DNA from: Terana coerulea
Lineage: Eukaryota > Basidiomycota > Agaricomycetes > Polyporales > Phanerochaetaceae
DNA: 14,938 nt
Assembly (NCBI GenBank): GCA_024811115.1
Contig: JAKOGH010000062.1
Location: forward strand, 1-14,938
Direction: 5' to 3'
Shown here: positions 1 to 9,926 of the stretch, piece by piece
Layout: the number at the start of each line of letters is the position of its first letter
How positions within the stretch are numbered: position 1 is the stretch's first letter
Made by a program: the position numbers and the translations under genes
The notes under the pieces: generated by a model
What the model saw: only the letters and a program-made list of their open reading frames with translations
What the model was told of the DNA's origin: nothing
Databases searched by the model: none

Positions 1-2352
1 CCTCGTTAGCCAATGTAGTATGACTGGTGGTACCGTGTTATCACCGTAGCATCGCGGAAGACGATAGCCCGACCACATGGTAGACGCAGATACGGAGAGT
101 AACAGCATCACGTTTCATCGGCTGTCTCCGACTCGCAGAGCAGACGAATGTGCCCATGATAGTTGGACACCGGTGGTATCAAGAGGCTTGCTTGTGATGT
201 TTCCCCAGGAACGAGCACGGTCGGGCAGTCAAGGGAGACCAGTCTAGTGCTCGTGCATGCGTGAACGGTCAGCCACGGCGTGTCGAAAATGGTGTCGGGA
301 ATGCTATTGTGGCGAGCGGGGGCCCGTGGCAACGTTCCAGGAACAGGACATTTCTGCAGGCGCGGACGGCGCGTCCTTCCAAATCGTCTTCCCTCAGGCA
401 CTTTTCCCACTGCCTGACGCGAATGGCTGAGTCATGCATGGCACGTTTATTTGAGGCCCATCTCTCGTACATGCTCAATTACGCACCAGTTACATCATAG
501 CTCTTCTTTGAAGAGAAACAAGCGTGCCTCGAGGGATGCAAGGCGTTGCAGGGAACCAGCAACGATGACGGCGGTACTCAATAGTGCCCGTCGCCACTAG
601 CGCCCACGCGCTTGCACATGCACTGTAGGAAAGTTGTGTCAGCCACAGAACCGTCGCCGAAGAAAGCACCGAGAACATACTAGATATCGCACGGCGAGTC
701 CCACGTCTTCCGACACTGGAGGCGCCCGCGATGCAAGGCACCATGATCTCGGCGGCCGCGCAGGGCATTCGTTATCCTGCCCTATTTGTTTGCGACCTAG
801 ACCCAGGGAGTCCGACACGGAAGCGGGTCCGTCGAGCTTCTTTCATTGTCCGTGGGCGAGTATGGCAAGGATCATCGGGAACTTGGTAAGAAGACGGGGC
901 TGGCCATTCAGACGCAGGCGCAGGATGGGCGTTTTGGGGGTCCGGGGACACATGCCTGTGGGCACATCGTGCGTCGGAGCAGCGGCGAGTGCGGAGGGAC
1001 CTGTCGTGCGCGTCGACCTGGGAGCGATCTTCGACACAGCCTTGCCTGCTCTGGAGACCCGCGCGCTCTCGGACCAGCCAGGCGGATGCACCGGTGCGTT
1101 GGGCGTAGCCAATGTATCAAGGGCTGCGTGTCCGGGCTGTTTGCGCATTCAGCCGTGAGCTTGTGTGTAGCATTGGAGATGCACGTTCCCTCCGTCCTAT
1201 GGTCACGGACGGTTAGCTATGCAGCCACGGCAGTGTCGATCGCTTTACCTAATGTTCCGAGCATGGTGGGACTAGCAGAAGAATCTGCACAGCAGCGCCC
1301 TATCCATGGACAGAGCGCAGAGCAGCCGGATATGGTCTATGATGCGGCGACATGAGCGGGGCGAATGAATAAGAAGCAAGCATCGACGGTACCTTGTGGG
1401 CTTTTCATGACTATTGTGCGTATATCCGTAACTTGCGAGCTTAAAATTGCGCCAGTACAAAAATGTACGCAGTGGCTGCATTCCGCGGGCCGGCTACTTG
1501 ACCAGCCCGCCTTGGATCATGTGCAAACGCGAATGAGACTAGACCGTCTCGAAGAATGAGAACTGAGCATTTGCAGTTCCGGCCCTGCGTGCTTTGACAG
1601 CCACGAGCGCGGACACGAGTCCGAGCCGCCGTGAACTGTACCATACAGCGTTCATCAATACCTGAATATTGACTGGACTGCGACCCTTGAACTTACTGTT
1701 GTCACCGCACGATGATGGGGGACGATGCAGCGTGTAGCCCTCGGTCCAGGTCATGTCTGCGGGGCTGCGATCGCACTCGGACTCCTCTAGAGGCCGAACA
1801 ACCGACCAGGTCGGGCTCAGATGTGCGGTTGACTAGCTGGGCGACCTCCGCAGGACGGTGCGTCTGGCGGTGCGCGTTGCTTCATTTGCATTTCTGTGGG
1901 CACGAGGACACTGCGGTGAGCGTCCGGACACGGTATGACGCTCTAATAAGACACACCTGTCTTGAGTAGCTGGCTCGACGGAGCAGGAGCCGAGCCGCAT
2001 CCGGTGCCTCGTCCGCGTAGTGGAGGTAGGAGTGGTTGCAGCAAGGAAGAGAATGTCGTGCGAGCTTGCTGCTGGATGGCCCAGGAGGTAGATAAGGGCA
2101 CCCTGCTTGCGTGCAGGCGCCCCCGGTTGCTTCTCATTTCCACTCATGATATCCCCTCATGATGACGACAAGTCACCCGACTGCGTAGCGGCGACGGCGT
2201 GTGCTGGCGTCTTGCGGCCGTGCTCGTGCTAATAGGCGTTTCTTCTCACAAACCCTCTCCACCGATCATGCACCAGCAGTCGCTGAGATGCGCTGCGAGC
2301 CCGGGATAGCTCCGCGACGGCGTCCTGTGCTTGGGAAGGGAGAGTGAACGTC
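1..2352. other. Unassigned region, no supportable gene
   Basis: This is mixed-composition DNA with many short ORFs (60-174 codons) on both strands. None carries a domain I recognise, and no chain of ORFs can be joined by convincing GT-AG introns into a conserved protein. The longest is a 174-codon plus-strand frame at 634-1158, rich in Arg, Gly and Ala, as expected of chance frames in GC-rich DNA. No tRNA, rRNA, long inverted repeat or transposon end was seen. It may be intergenic DNA or very old decayed transposon sequence. Confidence 0.5.
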
Positions 2353-3040
2353 CCAGGTGACGGCATACGGAACATAGAGACGTGGGCGGACAGAACATGG
2401 GAGAGCACTGTCAAGCCACCTCTTGTAGTTGGAACAGCGGACGAAGCCGCGCAGCTGCCAATGTTCGCGCAGTCAGGCAGCCAGATTGAACAACGTTCTG
2501 CTGTATACCAAATAACCAAAGTGAGTGTTTTGTTTCCCGAGAGAACTGCGCGAACATACCAGCTGCAGGCGTTCCAGAGATGTATTCTGTAGGTCCGTAT
2601 CCGACTTGTGAAAACACTCAGCAGGGAAGATCAGATTTGACGATTCTGAGGAGGCGATTCTGCGAGCAGAATCAACATCAGAGTGGCCTCAGAATTCCAG
2701 ATGACAGCATACGGAACATACAGAAGTAGACAGACAGAACATGGGAGAGCACAGTCCGCAAACCTCCAGTAATAAGAACAACGGACCAAGCCGCGCAGTG
2801 GCTATTCGCGTATTTCGGCAGCCGCATCCCGCCACGGTCTTCAGCGTCCCAAACAACCAGCGTGAGTATCTTATTTCCCAGCAAGACTAACCAAGCATAA
2901 CTGACCTCTCACAAGCGTTCTCGGGAAGCTTTCTGTCCGTCCATGTCTGACTGGAGAAAACATGCATCACAGGAAGTCAGAGTGGGCGATGCTGAGGAAG
3001 CGATTCTGCGAGCATAGTCGGCTCGGGAAGTGACGCGAGA
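2353..3040. repeat. Diverged tandem direct duplication, two units of about 345 bp
   Basis: Two head-to-tail copies are visible, roughly 2353-2696 and 2697-3040. The offset is 344 bases near the left end and 346 near the right end, so the copies stay collinear with only small indels. A 20-base identical block (GACAGAACATGGGAGAGCAC) lies at 2389-2408 and again at 2733-2752. Near the right ends, CGATTCTGCGAGCA occurs at 2655 and 3001. Between these anchors the copies have diverged substantially. On the minus strand both units carry an ORF sharing a TVLSHVLS....MFRM core, but no known protein is recognised. I infer an old tandem duplication of non-coding or relic sequence. A third unit was not seen on either side. 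Confidence 0.8.
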
Positions 3041-5335
3041 CTCGCCATAAACCTCTGGCCTCCCCTGTTGCAGGTACGCGTTGATATGACTGCGCCAGTT
3101 AAGAATTCATTCTCAGCCGTGCAGCGGGCCGGCCGTACATCACAGACACTGCGGTGCACGAGCCCCAGAGCACCGGCGACCGCAAGTGTGCAATGTGCCG
3201 GTATCTGCCTCGCTGTCAGCGTGCGGGACGAGACGCGAAAGGGGCGAGATCACGTCACCTGCGCGTGACCGTGTCGCACTGTGCTCCAAGCACGCATTCA
3301 GCCTTTTTTGTTTGTTTGAATTACTAGAGTATTCGCGCCCGTGCTTGCCGCGGCACGATGCTTGCTTTCGTAGCAGTTAGGCCTAGAGTCGTGCTATGCG
3401 ATCTATGGCTTACCGGAACACGTCGTGAACAGTCGAGACTGTGCCCCTTTCCCGAACGCCGTTCCCTGCGCGCGCCCGTTAGTTTATCAGTCTCCAGAGC
3501 CGACGCGCGTTCACGACAGCGCTCGGCGCCTGCGCGGCGGAACGGCATGCGTCAACAGATCGGGGATGGTCCACGCACAGGCCGTCGGGCAAAGACTCTG
3601 CGCGCCGACGTCGCGCAGTCGAGTCGTCGATGCGCGCATGCCGTGCGTGCGGGCGATACATGGGGCCTTCACAAACAAGCCATTGTGAGCCGAGGAGTGC
3701 AACGGGGATGCAGTGCGCTCACATATATGGAACGCGTAGCACGGAGGCGAGCGGCGGGGCGGTTACCCCGCAGGGCTCTCCAGCCCCGCCCTTTGCACAC
3801 CATGCGCGTTGCGTTAGTTCCGGGGAGGCGCTGCCCGCCGCCCCGCCTGACACGTCAACGCCAAGGGCCGGAGACGCACAGATGGCCCGCGAGCGCCGTC
3901 GACGCTGCGTTGTGGTGGTGCTGTACATCGGTTTGTGGGTGTGCGCGGGGGCGTGGCGGCGCTGGTGTGCAGAGGCTGGCCCACGACGGGGACGGCGTCG
4001 GTGGGCGGTGCCAGTGGAGAAGGCCAGGCTGGTCCGTACAGACGCCTCTATGGGAGAACACCCGTCTCGGGGATGAACGGACGCACCCGCCGTGGACGTC
4101 CCGCTGCCGGCTTGCGGCCCCAGAACGTCCGGAACAGGATTCTTGACGCGATATGGTGGCGGGTGCTCGGCGTGGAGGCATCCATGCCGTTCGCAGCCTG
4201 CGTGCGGGACGAGCGGGATGCAAGATACGTGCGGTGCAGCGTGTTTGGCATGGATTTGGCTTTGTGGCGCGGCTGCGGACTCTACGTCGGCATGGCTGGA
4301 CATGCAGAGCGGGTGCTTGACGGGTGTGCGCGAGTGCTCTTTCCGCTGCACCCGACGGTCCGGGGCCAGCTGGACTCTGGTGGTCACCTGCTAGAAATAG
4401 CTTGCAAAGAGTACGAATCTGCCTCAACCCAGAAAGATACAGTTGTGAGCGAACTAAAACGGTGCCCTGGTTCACTCACGGCAGAAAAGATGCAAATGGG
4501 AGCGTTGTTCGCATTGCTCACGTAGTCACATATTCCGCAGCATGCAGGCGACGCGCCGGAGCCCTGTGGCTTCAGAGACGGCGAGCGGCGCGAAGGCCTC
4601 CGCCACGTCAGCGCGTCAGCATAGAGAAATGGAGGCGTGAACGGGACGAGGTCTGTGCTTTGCGGTGGTGCAGCACCGCACGTGGCCAGAGCATATGCAG
4701 GGACAGCTTGGCTGGCGGAGCATAAGCGCAGGCTGCTGGAAGGCGTGAGAGTGGAGGGAGAGCGAGCCAGCGACACGAGGGCCAGTGCACGCCCGTGGCT
4801 GACTGTATGCGCCCAGAGACCCGGGGCCATGTTCGGTGTCCTGGTGGATGGTAGCCAGCGGCGTGTGAGGTAGCGCTGCCGGGACGCCAGTCGTTGCAAG
4901 AGGGGACAGGGAGCAGACGACGCAGCGATAGGCGGCAGGGCACGACACGTCTGCGCATGCACAGCGACGCGTCCAGGAACTCCACGCGTGCGCATATAGT
5001 GACCGCGTCGAGCGATGGGTGTGCGCAGACAGAGCACGGCGGCGGTCCTTCCACGTGGCGGCCACATGCGCTCGGCACCGCCGCTGTTTTCCCTCCGCTC
5101 ACTCACCGACGCGTCGCGTCTCGCGCGCGGTGGTGCCCATGTCCGCCCACACCTCTTGCAATGTGCCCCGCCGCGAGTGCAGTGAAGCGGCCTGCCCAAG
5201 ACAAACGCGAAGTGCGATCAGAACATCCAGGCACGCCGCGTCGGCCGTCGCCCCACGACCCGGGGCAGCGACCACATGGCCCGCCCCCGGTCGCCACCAG
5301 CGATCGTCGGGGCCGACCTTTCCTCGCAGAGAGAC
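3041..5335. other. GC-rich unassigned region with overlapping long ORFs
   Basis: From about 3400 the sequence becomes clearly GC- and CpG-rich, and several frames stay open at once: plus 3358-4146 (262 codons) and 3935-4525 (196 codons), minus 3719-4387 (222), 3855-4475 (206) and 4384-5199 (271). They overlap in competing frames, are rich in Arg, Ala, Pro and Cys, and show no domain I know. Open frames of this length are expected where stop codons are depleted by GC content. The plus frame 3935-4525 has the most protein-like second half (from about residue 68, aliphatic and mixed charge), but without a homologue I do not call it a gene. Confidence 0.45.
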
Positions 5336-5480
5336 CCGCCCTGCCTCTTGTCCCATCTCCTCTCGCGCTCTGTCCGCTGTCCCGTCGCGTCCCTCTCTAC
5401 CTGTTTCTCTGCTGCTGGTCACCTGCGCCGGCCCCGCCCGCGCACCCATTCGCTCCTTCCTGCACACGGTCTTTCCGCGT
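5336..5480 (+). promoter_or_regulatory. C/T-rich stretch upstream of the membrane-protein gene (putative core promoter/5' UTR)
   Basis: The plus strand here is dominated by C and T runs (repeated CTCTC, TCCC and TTCC patterns) and ends about 50 bp before the candidate start codons at 5529 and 5550. Pyrimidine-rich tracts just upstream of transcription starts are common in filamentous fungi. No clear TATA box was found. The assignment rests on position and composition only. Confidence 0.35.
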
Positions 5481-5528
5481 TATCACTAGTTTGTTCCAGC
5501 GTTCCGACGACGCTGGTGCTGGGGTTGC

Positions 5529-7160
5529 ATGGATAGAGGGGGCAGCGGGATGCAGACTATTATCGTAGACGACTCGGACGTCGCGCAGCTGGCCTACACC
5601 GGCCGGTGGACGCGCGGCGGGTCCGCGTCCGAGTATAACAGGTGCGTCGCGCTACACTCATTACGCTCGCACTTACTCACCGCCGGCGCGCCAGTACCAC
5701 CCACGGCACGACGACCAAGGGCTCTGCGCTGGCCTTCAAGTTCAACGGTCCGTCCTTTCTTGCCCCTCCCCGCACCGCCGCCCCGCGCGCCCGCGCCGCT
5801 GACCCTTCCGCCGCTCGCGCTAGGCACCTCCGTGTCCGTGTACGGCACCCTCCCGGGCAGCGCCCCCAAAGCCGCGCTCCCCGTCTCGACGTACAAGCTC
5901 GACGCGGCGAGCGCAGTAACGTACAGCGCACCGTCGGTCCCGGCCGCCAAGTACCACCAGCTGTTCTTCCAGAGCCCGCACCTCGCGGACGGCGAGCATG
6001 TGCTGGTCGTCACGAACGGCGCCGCGAGCGACGCGACGTTCTGGGTCGACTACCTCACGTATGAGAGCAGCGCGGTACAGGGGGGCAGCGCGCCGTCGAG
6101 CGCGTCGACGTCGGCGTCGGGCGGGCCCGCAACCGCGTCGACGTTAGCGTCAGGCGTGCCGGCCTCATCATCAATAACGCTTACAACTACACCAACGGCG
6201 GTTCAGGCCTCTGCGTCCAGCACGGCGTCTTCCGCGCCGGTCGCCGCGAGCGGACCGAACGAGGGGCTGCTCGCCGCCGCGGTCGCGGTCCCCGTCCTGC
6301 TCGCGCTGCTGCTCGGGCTCGGCGCCGTGTTTTGGCGCAAACGGAGACATACCGGGCGCGGGCGGCAGCGGCTGGCGGACGACGACGGTGCGTGCTTTTT
6401 CTTTCGCTTGGACAGGGCGTGCACGTCCCGCACGGCGTGCACGCCCATTTCACGGAGAAGAACACAGCGCTGATTGTATTGTTGTCGGTGTGCGTCGTGT
6501 GCATGCAGGCCCCGCCGGCGCGCTGCCCATGGCCGCCAAGACGATCTCGCCCTTCGCGGACCCCGCCCCGCCCGCGTACAGCCCCTCCCCGCTCGGCTTC
6601 GCCGCCTCTTCCTCCTCCTCCTCCACCACCTCCTCCGCCCTCACCGCCGCCGCCGCCGCCGCCTCCGTCTCCGACGCGTCGGCGTACCTGCCCGCGTCGC
6701 GCGGCGGAAACGCGCAACGGCGCGCGCGTTCGACATGAACGCGTACGCGCCGAGCCCGGCGCCGACGCGCAGCACGTTCGCGGGCGGCGGCGGGGCGTAC
6801 GGGTCGGAGCCGGCGACGCCCACTAGCAGCGCGGCGCCGACGTTGCCGCCGATGGACTTTGCCTCCTCACCACATACCCACTCGGCATCTTCTACCCAAG
6901 GATCCTTCGACCCATTCGCCGACGCGTCAGGCAGCGCGGGCACCCCGCCGGCGCGGGACACCGCGAGGACGCCGCCGGCGTCGGCGCGAACGCCTCGAGA
7001 GCGCGAAGGGAAGCAGGCGGCGGGCCCGCCACCGCTCGCGGTCGTGAACGTGACGCAGCACGCGGACGGCGGGGTGCGGCTCGCGGGCGCTGCGCCTGAT
7101 TCTGAGGCGGGCGGAGAAGCAGGGGCGGTGGAGGTGCCGCCTGCGTACGGGCGGTATTAG
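5529..7160 (+). CDS. Agaricomycete single-pass membrane protein with galactose-binding-like ectodomain; 4 exons and an apparent 2-bp frameshift
   Basis: Exons are 5529-5641, 5695-5747, 5824-6387 and 6509-7160, with GT-AG introns of 53, 76 and 121 bp. Splicing restores the ectodomain signature seen in many mushroom membrane proteins: IIVDDSD..YTGRW near the N-terminus, EYNSTTHGTTTKGS across intron 1, FNGTSVSVYGTLP across intron 2, then YHQLFFQSPHLADGEH and DATFWVDYLTYE. A Ser/Ala/Thr stalk follows, then one hydrophobic helix (about residues 203-225) ended by the stop-transfer WRKRR, and a Ser/Pro-rich cytoplasmic tail with PPAYSPSP and a terminal VPPAYGRY. There is no classical signal peptide, so the single helix probably acts as the anchor with the N-terminus outside. 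The start may be 5529 or, closer to the conserved VDD, 5550. In the last exon the frame stops at 6736-6738, while the tail continues in another frame to TAG at 7160; one CG unit too many at 6721-6728 explains this. Removing two bases gives 459 aa, otherwise 319 aa. The ligand is unknown. Confidence 0.85.
6607..6666 (+). repeat. Trinucleotide (TCC)/(GCC) tracts coding poly-Ser and poly-Ala
   Basis: The fourth exon of the membrane-protein gene contains TCC runs (6607-6636) followed by GCC runs (6644-6663), read in frame as Ser-rich then Ala-rich homopolymers in the cytoplasmic tail. As triplet repeats, their length changes keep the frame, unlike the CG dinucleotide run about 60 bp downstream. 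They are probably disordered linker sequence and length-variable between strains. Confidence 0.8.
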
Positions 7161-7860
7161 CGGCTGTCAGTGTAGGGACGCGCGAGGGATTAGGTGGATG
7201 GAATGTATGTATTGCTGATTTATTAGATTGTTTTGTGGAGTGGATGGGACGTGTCGCTGGGGATGGTATTGCGATGGATGTGTTACAGGACAAGTTTGGG
7301 TAACGAATGTCTAAGGGCGCAAGTCCATAAAATAGGCACAGAGCATACCAGCTCGGCGTGAACGCGACGCCGCACCATCCCCCAACCTCACCCACTTGCA
7401 AACCACGCTTCTCTCTTCACACACCCGCTGGCAGCAGTGCCCGTCCGCCGGCGGCTCTCGTCACCGCGGGCGGCAGCAGCGCGTGCAGGCGGACGCGGCA
7501 GCAGCAGACGGTGCGCCCCCGCTGGGCGGTGCGCTGCAGGACGGTGCCGGGCGGCGTGCGAGGCCCCGGTGCTGAACGTGAATATTGGGCAGCGGCACTC
7601 GCACGTGCGAGGACGGAAGGGCGCGAGGGCGGGCGGAGGCCGTATTAATGTAACATCCTTTCGCTCAGGACGGGTCCGTGAAGGCGAAGACGGACACGCA
7701 CCGGCGCACATACGCCCGGGGCGAGGCGCGCCTGCCGCGCATGCGACGAGCGGCGACGGCGGCAGAGGCCATAGGCTGGGTAGGCGACGTCGCACGCGTC
7801 GGTATGTCTCGCTGCACACCCCGCCTCAGTAAGGGTGTCCCGCTACTCCGCCGCTCTGTA
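7161..7860. other. 3' flank of the membrane-protein gene, unassigned
   Basis: The first 150 bp are AT-richer, include ATAAAA at about 7327, and probably hold the 3' UTR of the upstream gene. From 7420 to 7830 the DNA is GC-rich with competing ORFs on both strands (131 codons plus, 143 codons minus) that are Arg/Ala/Pro-rich and unrecognised. The minus-strand Mpv17 relic to the right may extend into this stretch, but I could not match later Mpv17 exons here. Confidence 0.45.
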
Positions 7861-8061
7861 AAATGCACCCATACCCGCACGTGTAGAGAGCCTTTACGTG
7901 AGGGTAGGACGCGCACGCCGTGCCGGTTGCTCGTTTCTCGATGAGCCGCTACGTGACGGTGGCGCAGAAGGTGGTGGAACCGGCGGAGCAGAAACGTTTG
8001 CATCAATGTCCGTCGTGTCAAAGTCGAGCGTCGTCTTGTACGCTTTATCCGCCGCGTGGTG
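7861..8061 (-). pseudogene. Decayed 5' relic of a second Mpv17-like copy
   Basis: Read on the minus strand, this segment repeats landmarks of the complete Mpv17 copy at 8325-9250 in the same order. AAAGCGTACAAG (from 8046 downward) equals the end of exon 1. A TCATCGAGAA(A/G)CG block starting at 7944 equals the Ile-Glu-Lys-Arg part of exon 2, preceded by a similar GTC.CG.AGC stretch. TACCCTCACGT..AGGCT just after it equals the following intron. The distance from the exon-1 to the exon-2 landmark is about 54 bp shorter than in the complete copy, so a block has been lost. A weak match to the FYGG part of exon 3 may lie near 7865. No usable reading frame remains. It sits directly 3' of the complete copy in the same orientation, as expected of an old tandem duplicate. 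Confidence 0.5.
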
Positions 8062-8324
8062 TGCAGTAGAGCCTGAGAGAACCGAGGTTCACCGGAGGTG
8101 GTAAATCAGCCCAGGGCCATTGCATTGCAATCGTTGTAAGGGGTAATACGGATGAAATCTATGACAGTAGAAGCTTGAAATCATGGCTGCTCACTGGGTA
8201 TATAGACGGCAGTAGCATTGTGTTTTGGTACAGAAAGGCCTTCAACTCAGAGCGTGTCTGCGAAGTCTCCACGGAGCGCCGCCCTTTCGCCCTCGCCCTC
8301 AGATTCATCCAGCCCCCACCTCAC

Positions 8325-9250
8325 TTACACCTCGCCCAGCGGCGGCGCCAGCGTCGCCTTCTCGGCCGCGACGACTCCGCCCGCGCGGTCGTTCGCCCAG
8401 CTGAGGTACACGTCTGCCGTACGCCAACGTCAACGCAGCGCGCCACAGAAGCAGGAGGCGGACGTCCTGTAGAAGAAGGAGACGACGTTGACGGTGAGCG
8501 AGCGCATGTGCGGCGGCACGAGCGCGAAGTTGAGGGCTTGCGTCGGGCCGAACATCGACCAGCATTGGAAGACGGTGCGGGACCACGCCTTCCGGGCAGT
8601 GCTCCGTTCAGATTGAGGCGAGGGGATGGAGGAGAAGGGCGCGACGCACCTGTTCTAGGCGGGGCTGCGCCTCCGCGATGTCCTTCCCCTCAAGCACCGT
8701 CATGGACGTGAAATAGAACGCGACGACGAAGGGGGCGAACGCGCACTGGTCGAGGAGCACCTGTCGCGCGTGTGCTCAGGTTCTGCGTGCGGAGATGGAT
8801 GGGGCGGGCGGGGACGTACCCGCGTGGCGACGGTGCGCGCAGGCGAGCGGAATTGCACCTTGTTGATTACCCGCGTGATCCACGTCGCGAGCATAGGGCC
8901 CCAAAGACAGCCTACGCGGCCGTCAGTCTGTCTCGGCATGCACACTGTTCGCGATCGAGTACGCACCGCCGTAAAAGTCGCCCGCGCCGTCCTCGAGAAC
9001 TGTATAGATCTGCGTTAGCGAATCAAGCCTGCACGTGAGGGTAAGCTACGCACGTCGTGCTTGCGCCCCCGCTTCTCGATGATCTGCTGCGCGACGATGT
9101 CTGCTGCGAGGAATATCGTGCCCGACGTCGCGCATTGGGCCGCGTAGGGCCGCCGCTGGAGCACCGCGCTGTCGTGTCTTCGTCAGATGGCCGTACGCCG
9201 CAGAGCATATCGCGTCGCGCTCACTTGTACGCTTTGAGCACGGACGCCAT
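8325..9250 (-). CDS. Mpv17/PMP22-family membrane protein, 7 exons, with two apparent lesions
   Basis: Exons on the minus strand, in order: 9225-9250, 9054-9168, 8967-9009 (or from 8999), 8820-8911, 8650-8760, 8468-8588, 8325-8413. Introns are 44-61 bp. The product begins MASVLKAYNAVLQRRPYAAQ and carries family hallmarks: DIVAQQIIEK, FYGGCLWGPMLATW, INKVQFRSP, LLDQCAFAPFVVAFYFTSMT, VLEGKD, FALVPPHM and VYLSWAND. At about 198 aa it has the usual family length. Members are four-helix proteins of the peroxisomal membrane or mitochondrial inner membrane, thought to form pores or affect mtDNA and stress physiology; which compartment applies here is unknown. Two oddities: the intron after FFY starts GG instead of GT (8466-8467), and the conserved SRTARA segment of exon 3 is one T short, so it is in frame only if a base is added. 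An upstream acceptor at 9010 keeps an open frame but replaces that motif. It is either a young pseudogene or a sequence with two errors. Confidence 0.85.
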
Positions 9251-9521
9251 CCGCGCACTAACGGTATGATGATAGAGTTGGAGCTCGGGGTATGGGGGAA
9301 AGGAGGGCGTGCGCTGTCTGCGGGCGCGCACAGCGGGGCTTCGCATCATCCACATGCATCATGGCGATTAGCAGAACGGTGCCCAGCAGCCGTGCTGGGC
9401 TTTCGAGCAGCGGGGTGGACGGCGGAGGGACAGCGTGCGGGTATGCGTGTGGAGCAGAGGCGGGAGGCGAGAGGGTACGTGTACGGTGTAAGGTGGACGG
9501 TGGTCGGGCTTGTGTCTGCAT
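9251..9521. other. 5' flank between the Mpv17 gene and the inverted-repeat element
   Basis: This short spacer would hold the promoter of the minus-strand Mpv17 gene. I see no TATA box or other defined motif. ORFs on both strands here are short and unrecognised. The transposon to the right therefore lies within likely promoter distance of the gene. Confidence 0.4.
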
Positions 9522-9926
9522 TACAGTGCTTTGCAGGAAACTCTGCAGGTCGCAGATTTTCTCCGGTTGTTTGTCCCGTACAACGCTTCCCTAATGCGGT
9601 AGTCTGATGGTCACAGCGCTCCTGACACAGTCACAACGGATGAACAGCGACGAGATGTGGTGTCACACCGGTTTCGGTGCAACGAGTATAGCATACACAG
9701 GTTTGTTACAGTAGTATTACAATAAATCCTCTTCGCAGGTCATCGTCACAGACTGCAAAAGAGAACAAAAGGAGCGGAGAGCTACGCCCTCAGCTTACTG
9801 ATCTGGGCACCAGGTTGTACCGGGTGACTGATGTGACCGGCGAAAATACCCGATAAGGTAAGCGTTGTACGGGACAAACAACCGGAGAAAATCTGCGACC
9901 TGCAGAGTTTCCTGCAAAGCACTGTA
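9522..9926. mobile_element. Tc1/mariner-type MITE with perfect long terminal inverted repeats
   Basis: The arms 9522-9588 and 9860-9926 are perfect reverse complements over 67 bp, separated by 271 bp. The outermost TA on each side is taken as the target duplication, leaving a 401-bp element (9524-9924) with 65-bp TIRs. The TIR begins CAGTGCTTTGCAGG, and CAGTG termini with TA duplications are typical of the Tc1/mariner superfamily. Inside the arms some weaker inverted similarity continues (GGTCACA near 9608 against its complement near 9834). The interior has no transposase ORF, so the element would depend on a transposase elsewhere. Perfect identity of the two arms argues for a recent insertion or for arm homogenisation. 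An RNA crossing it would fold into a long hairpin. Confidence 0.8.

Noticed and set aside
924..990. GGPGTHACGHIV in a plus-strand frame, resembling the GHACGH metal site of M20 peptidases
   Set aside because: No preceding AEYDALP-type sequence and no downstream M20 motifs in any frame joinable by introns; most likely chance.
3358..5199. Long overlapping ORFs (up to 271 codons) on both strands
   Set aside because: They compete in several frames within GC-rich DNA, have Arg/Ala/Pro-biased composition and no recognisable domain or intron structure, so they are not called as genes.
7388..7832. ORFs of 143 (minus) and 131 (plus) codons
   Set aside because: Mutually overlapping, Arg/Ala-rich, unrecognised and in GC-rich DNA; no splice structure supports them.
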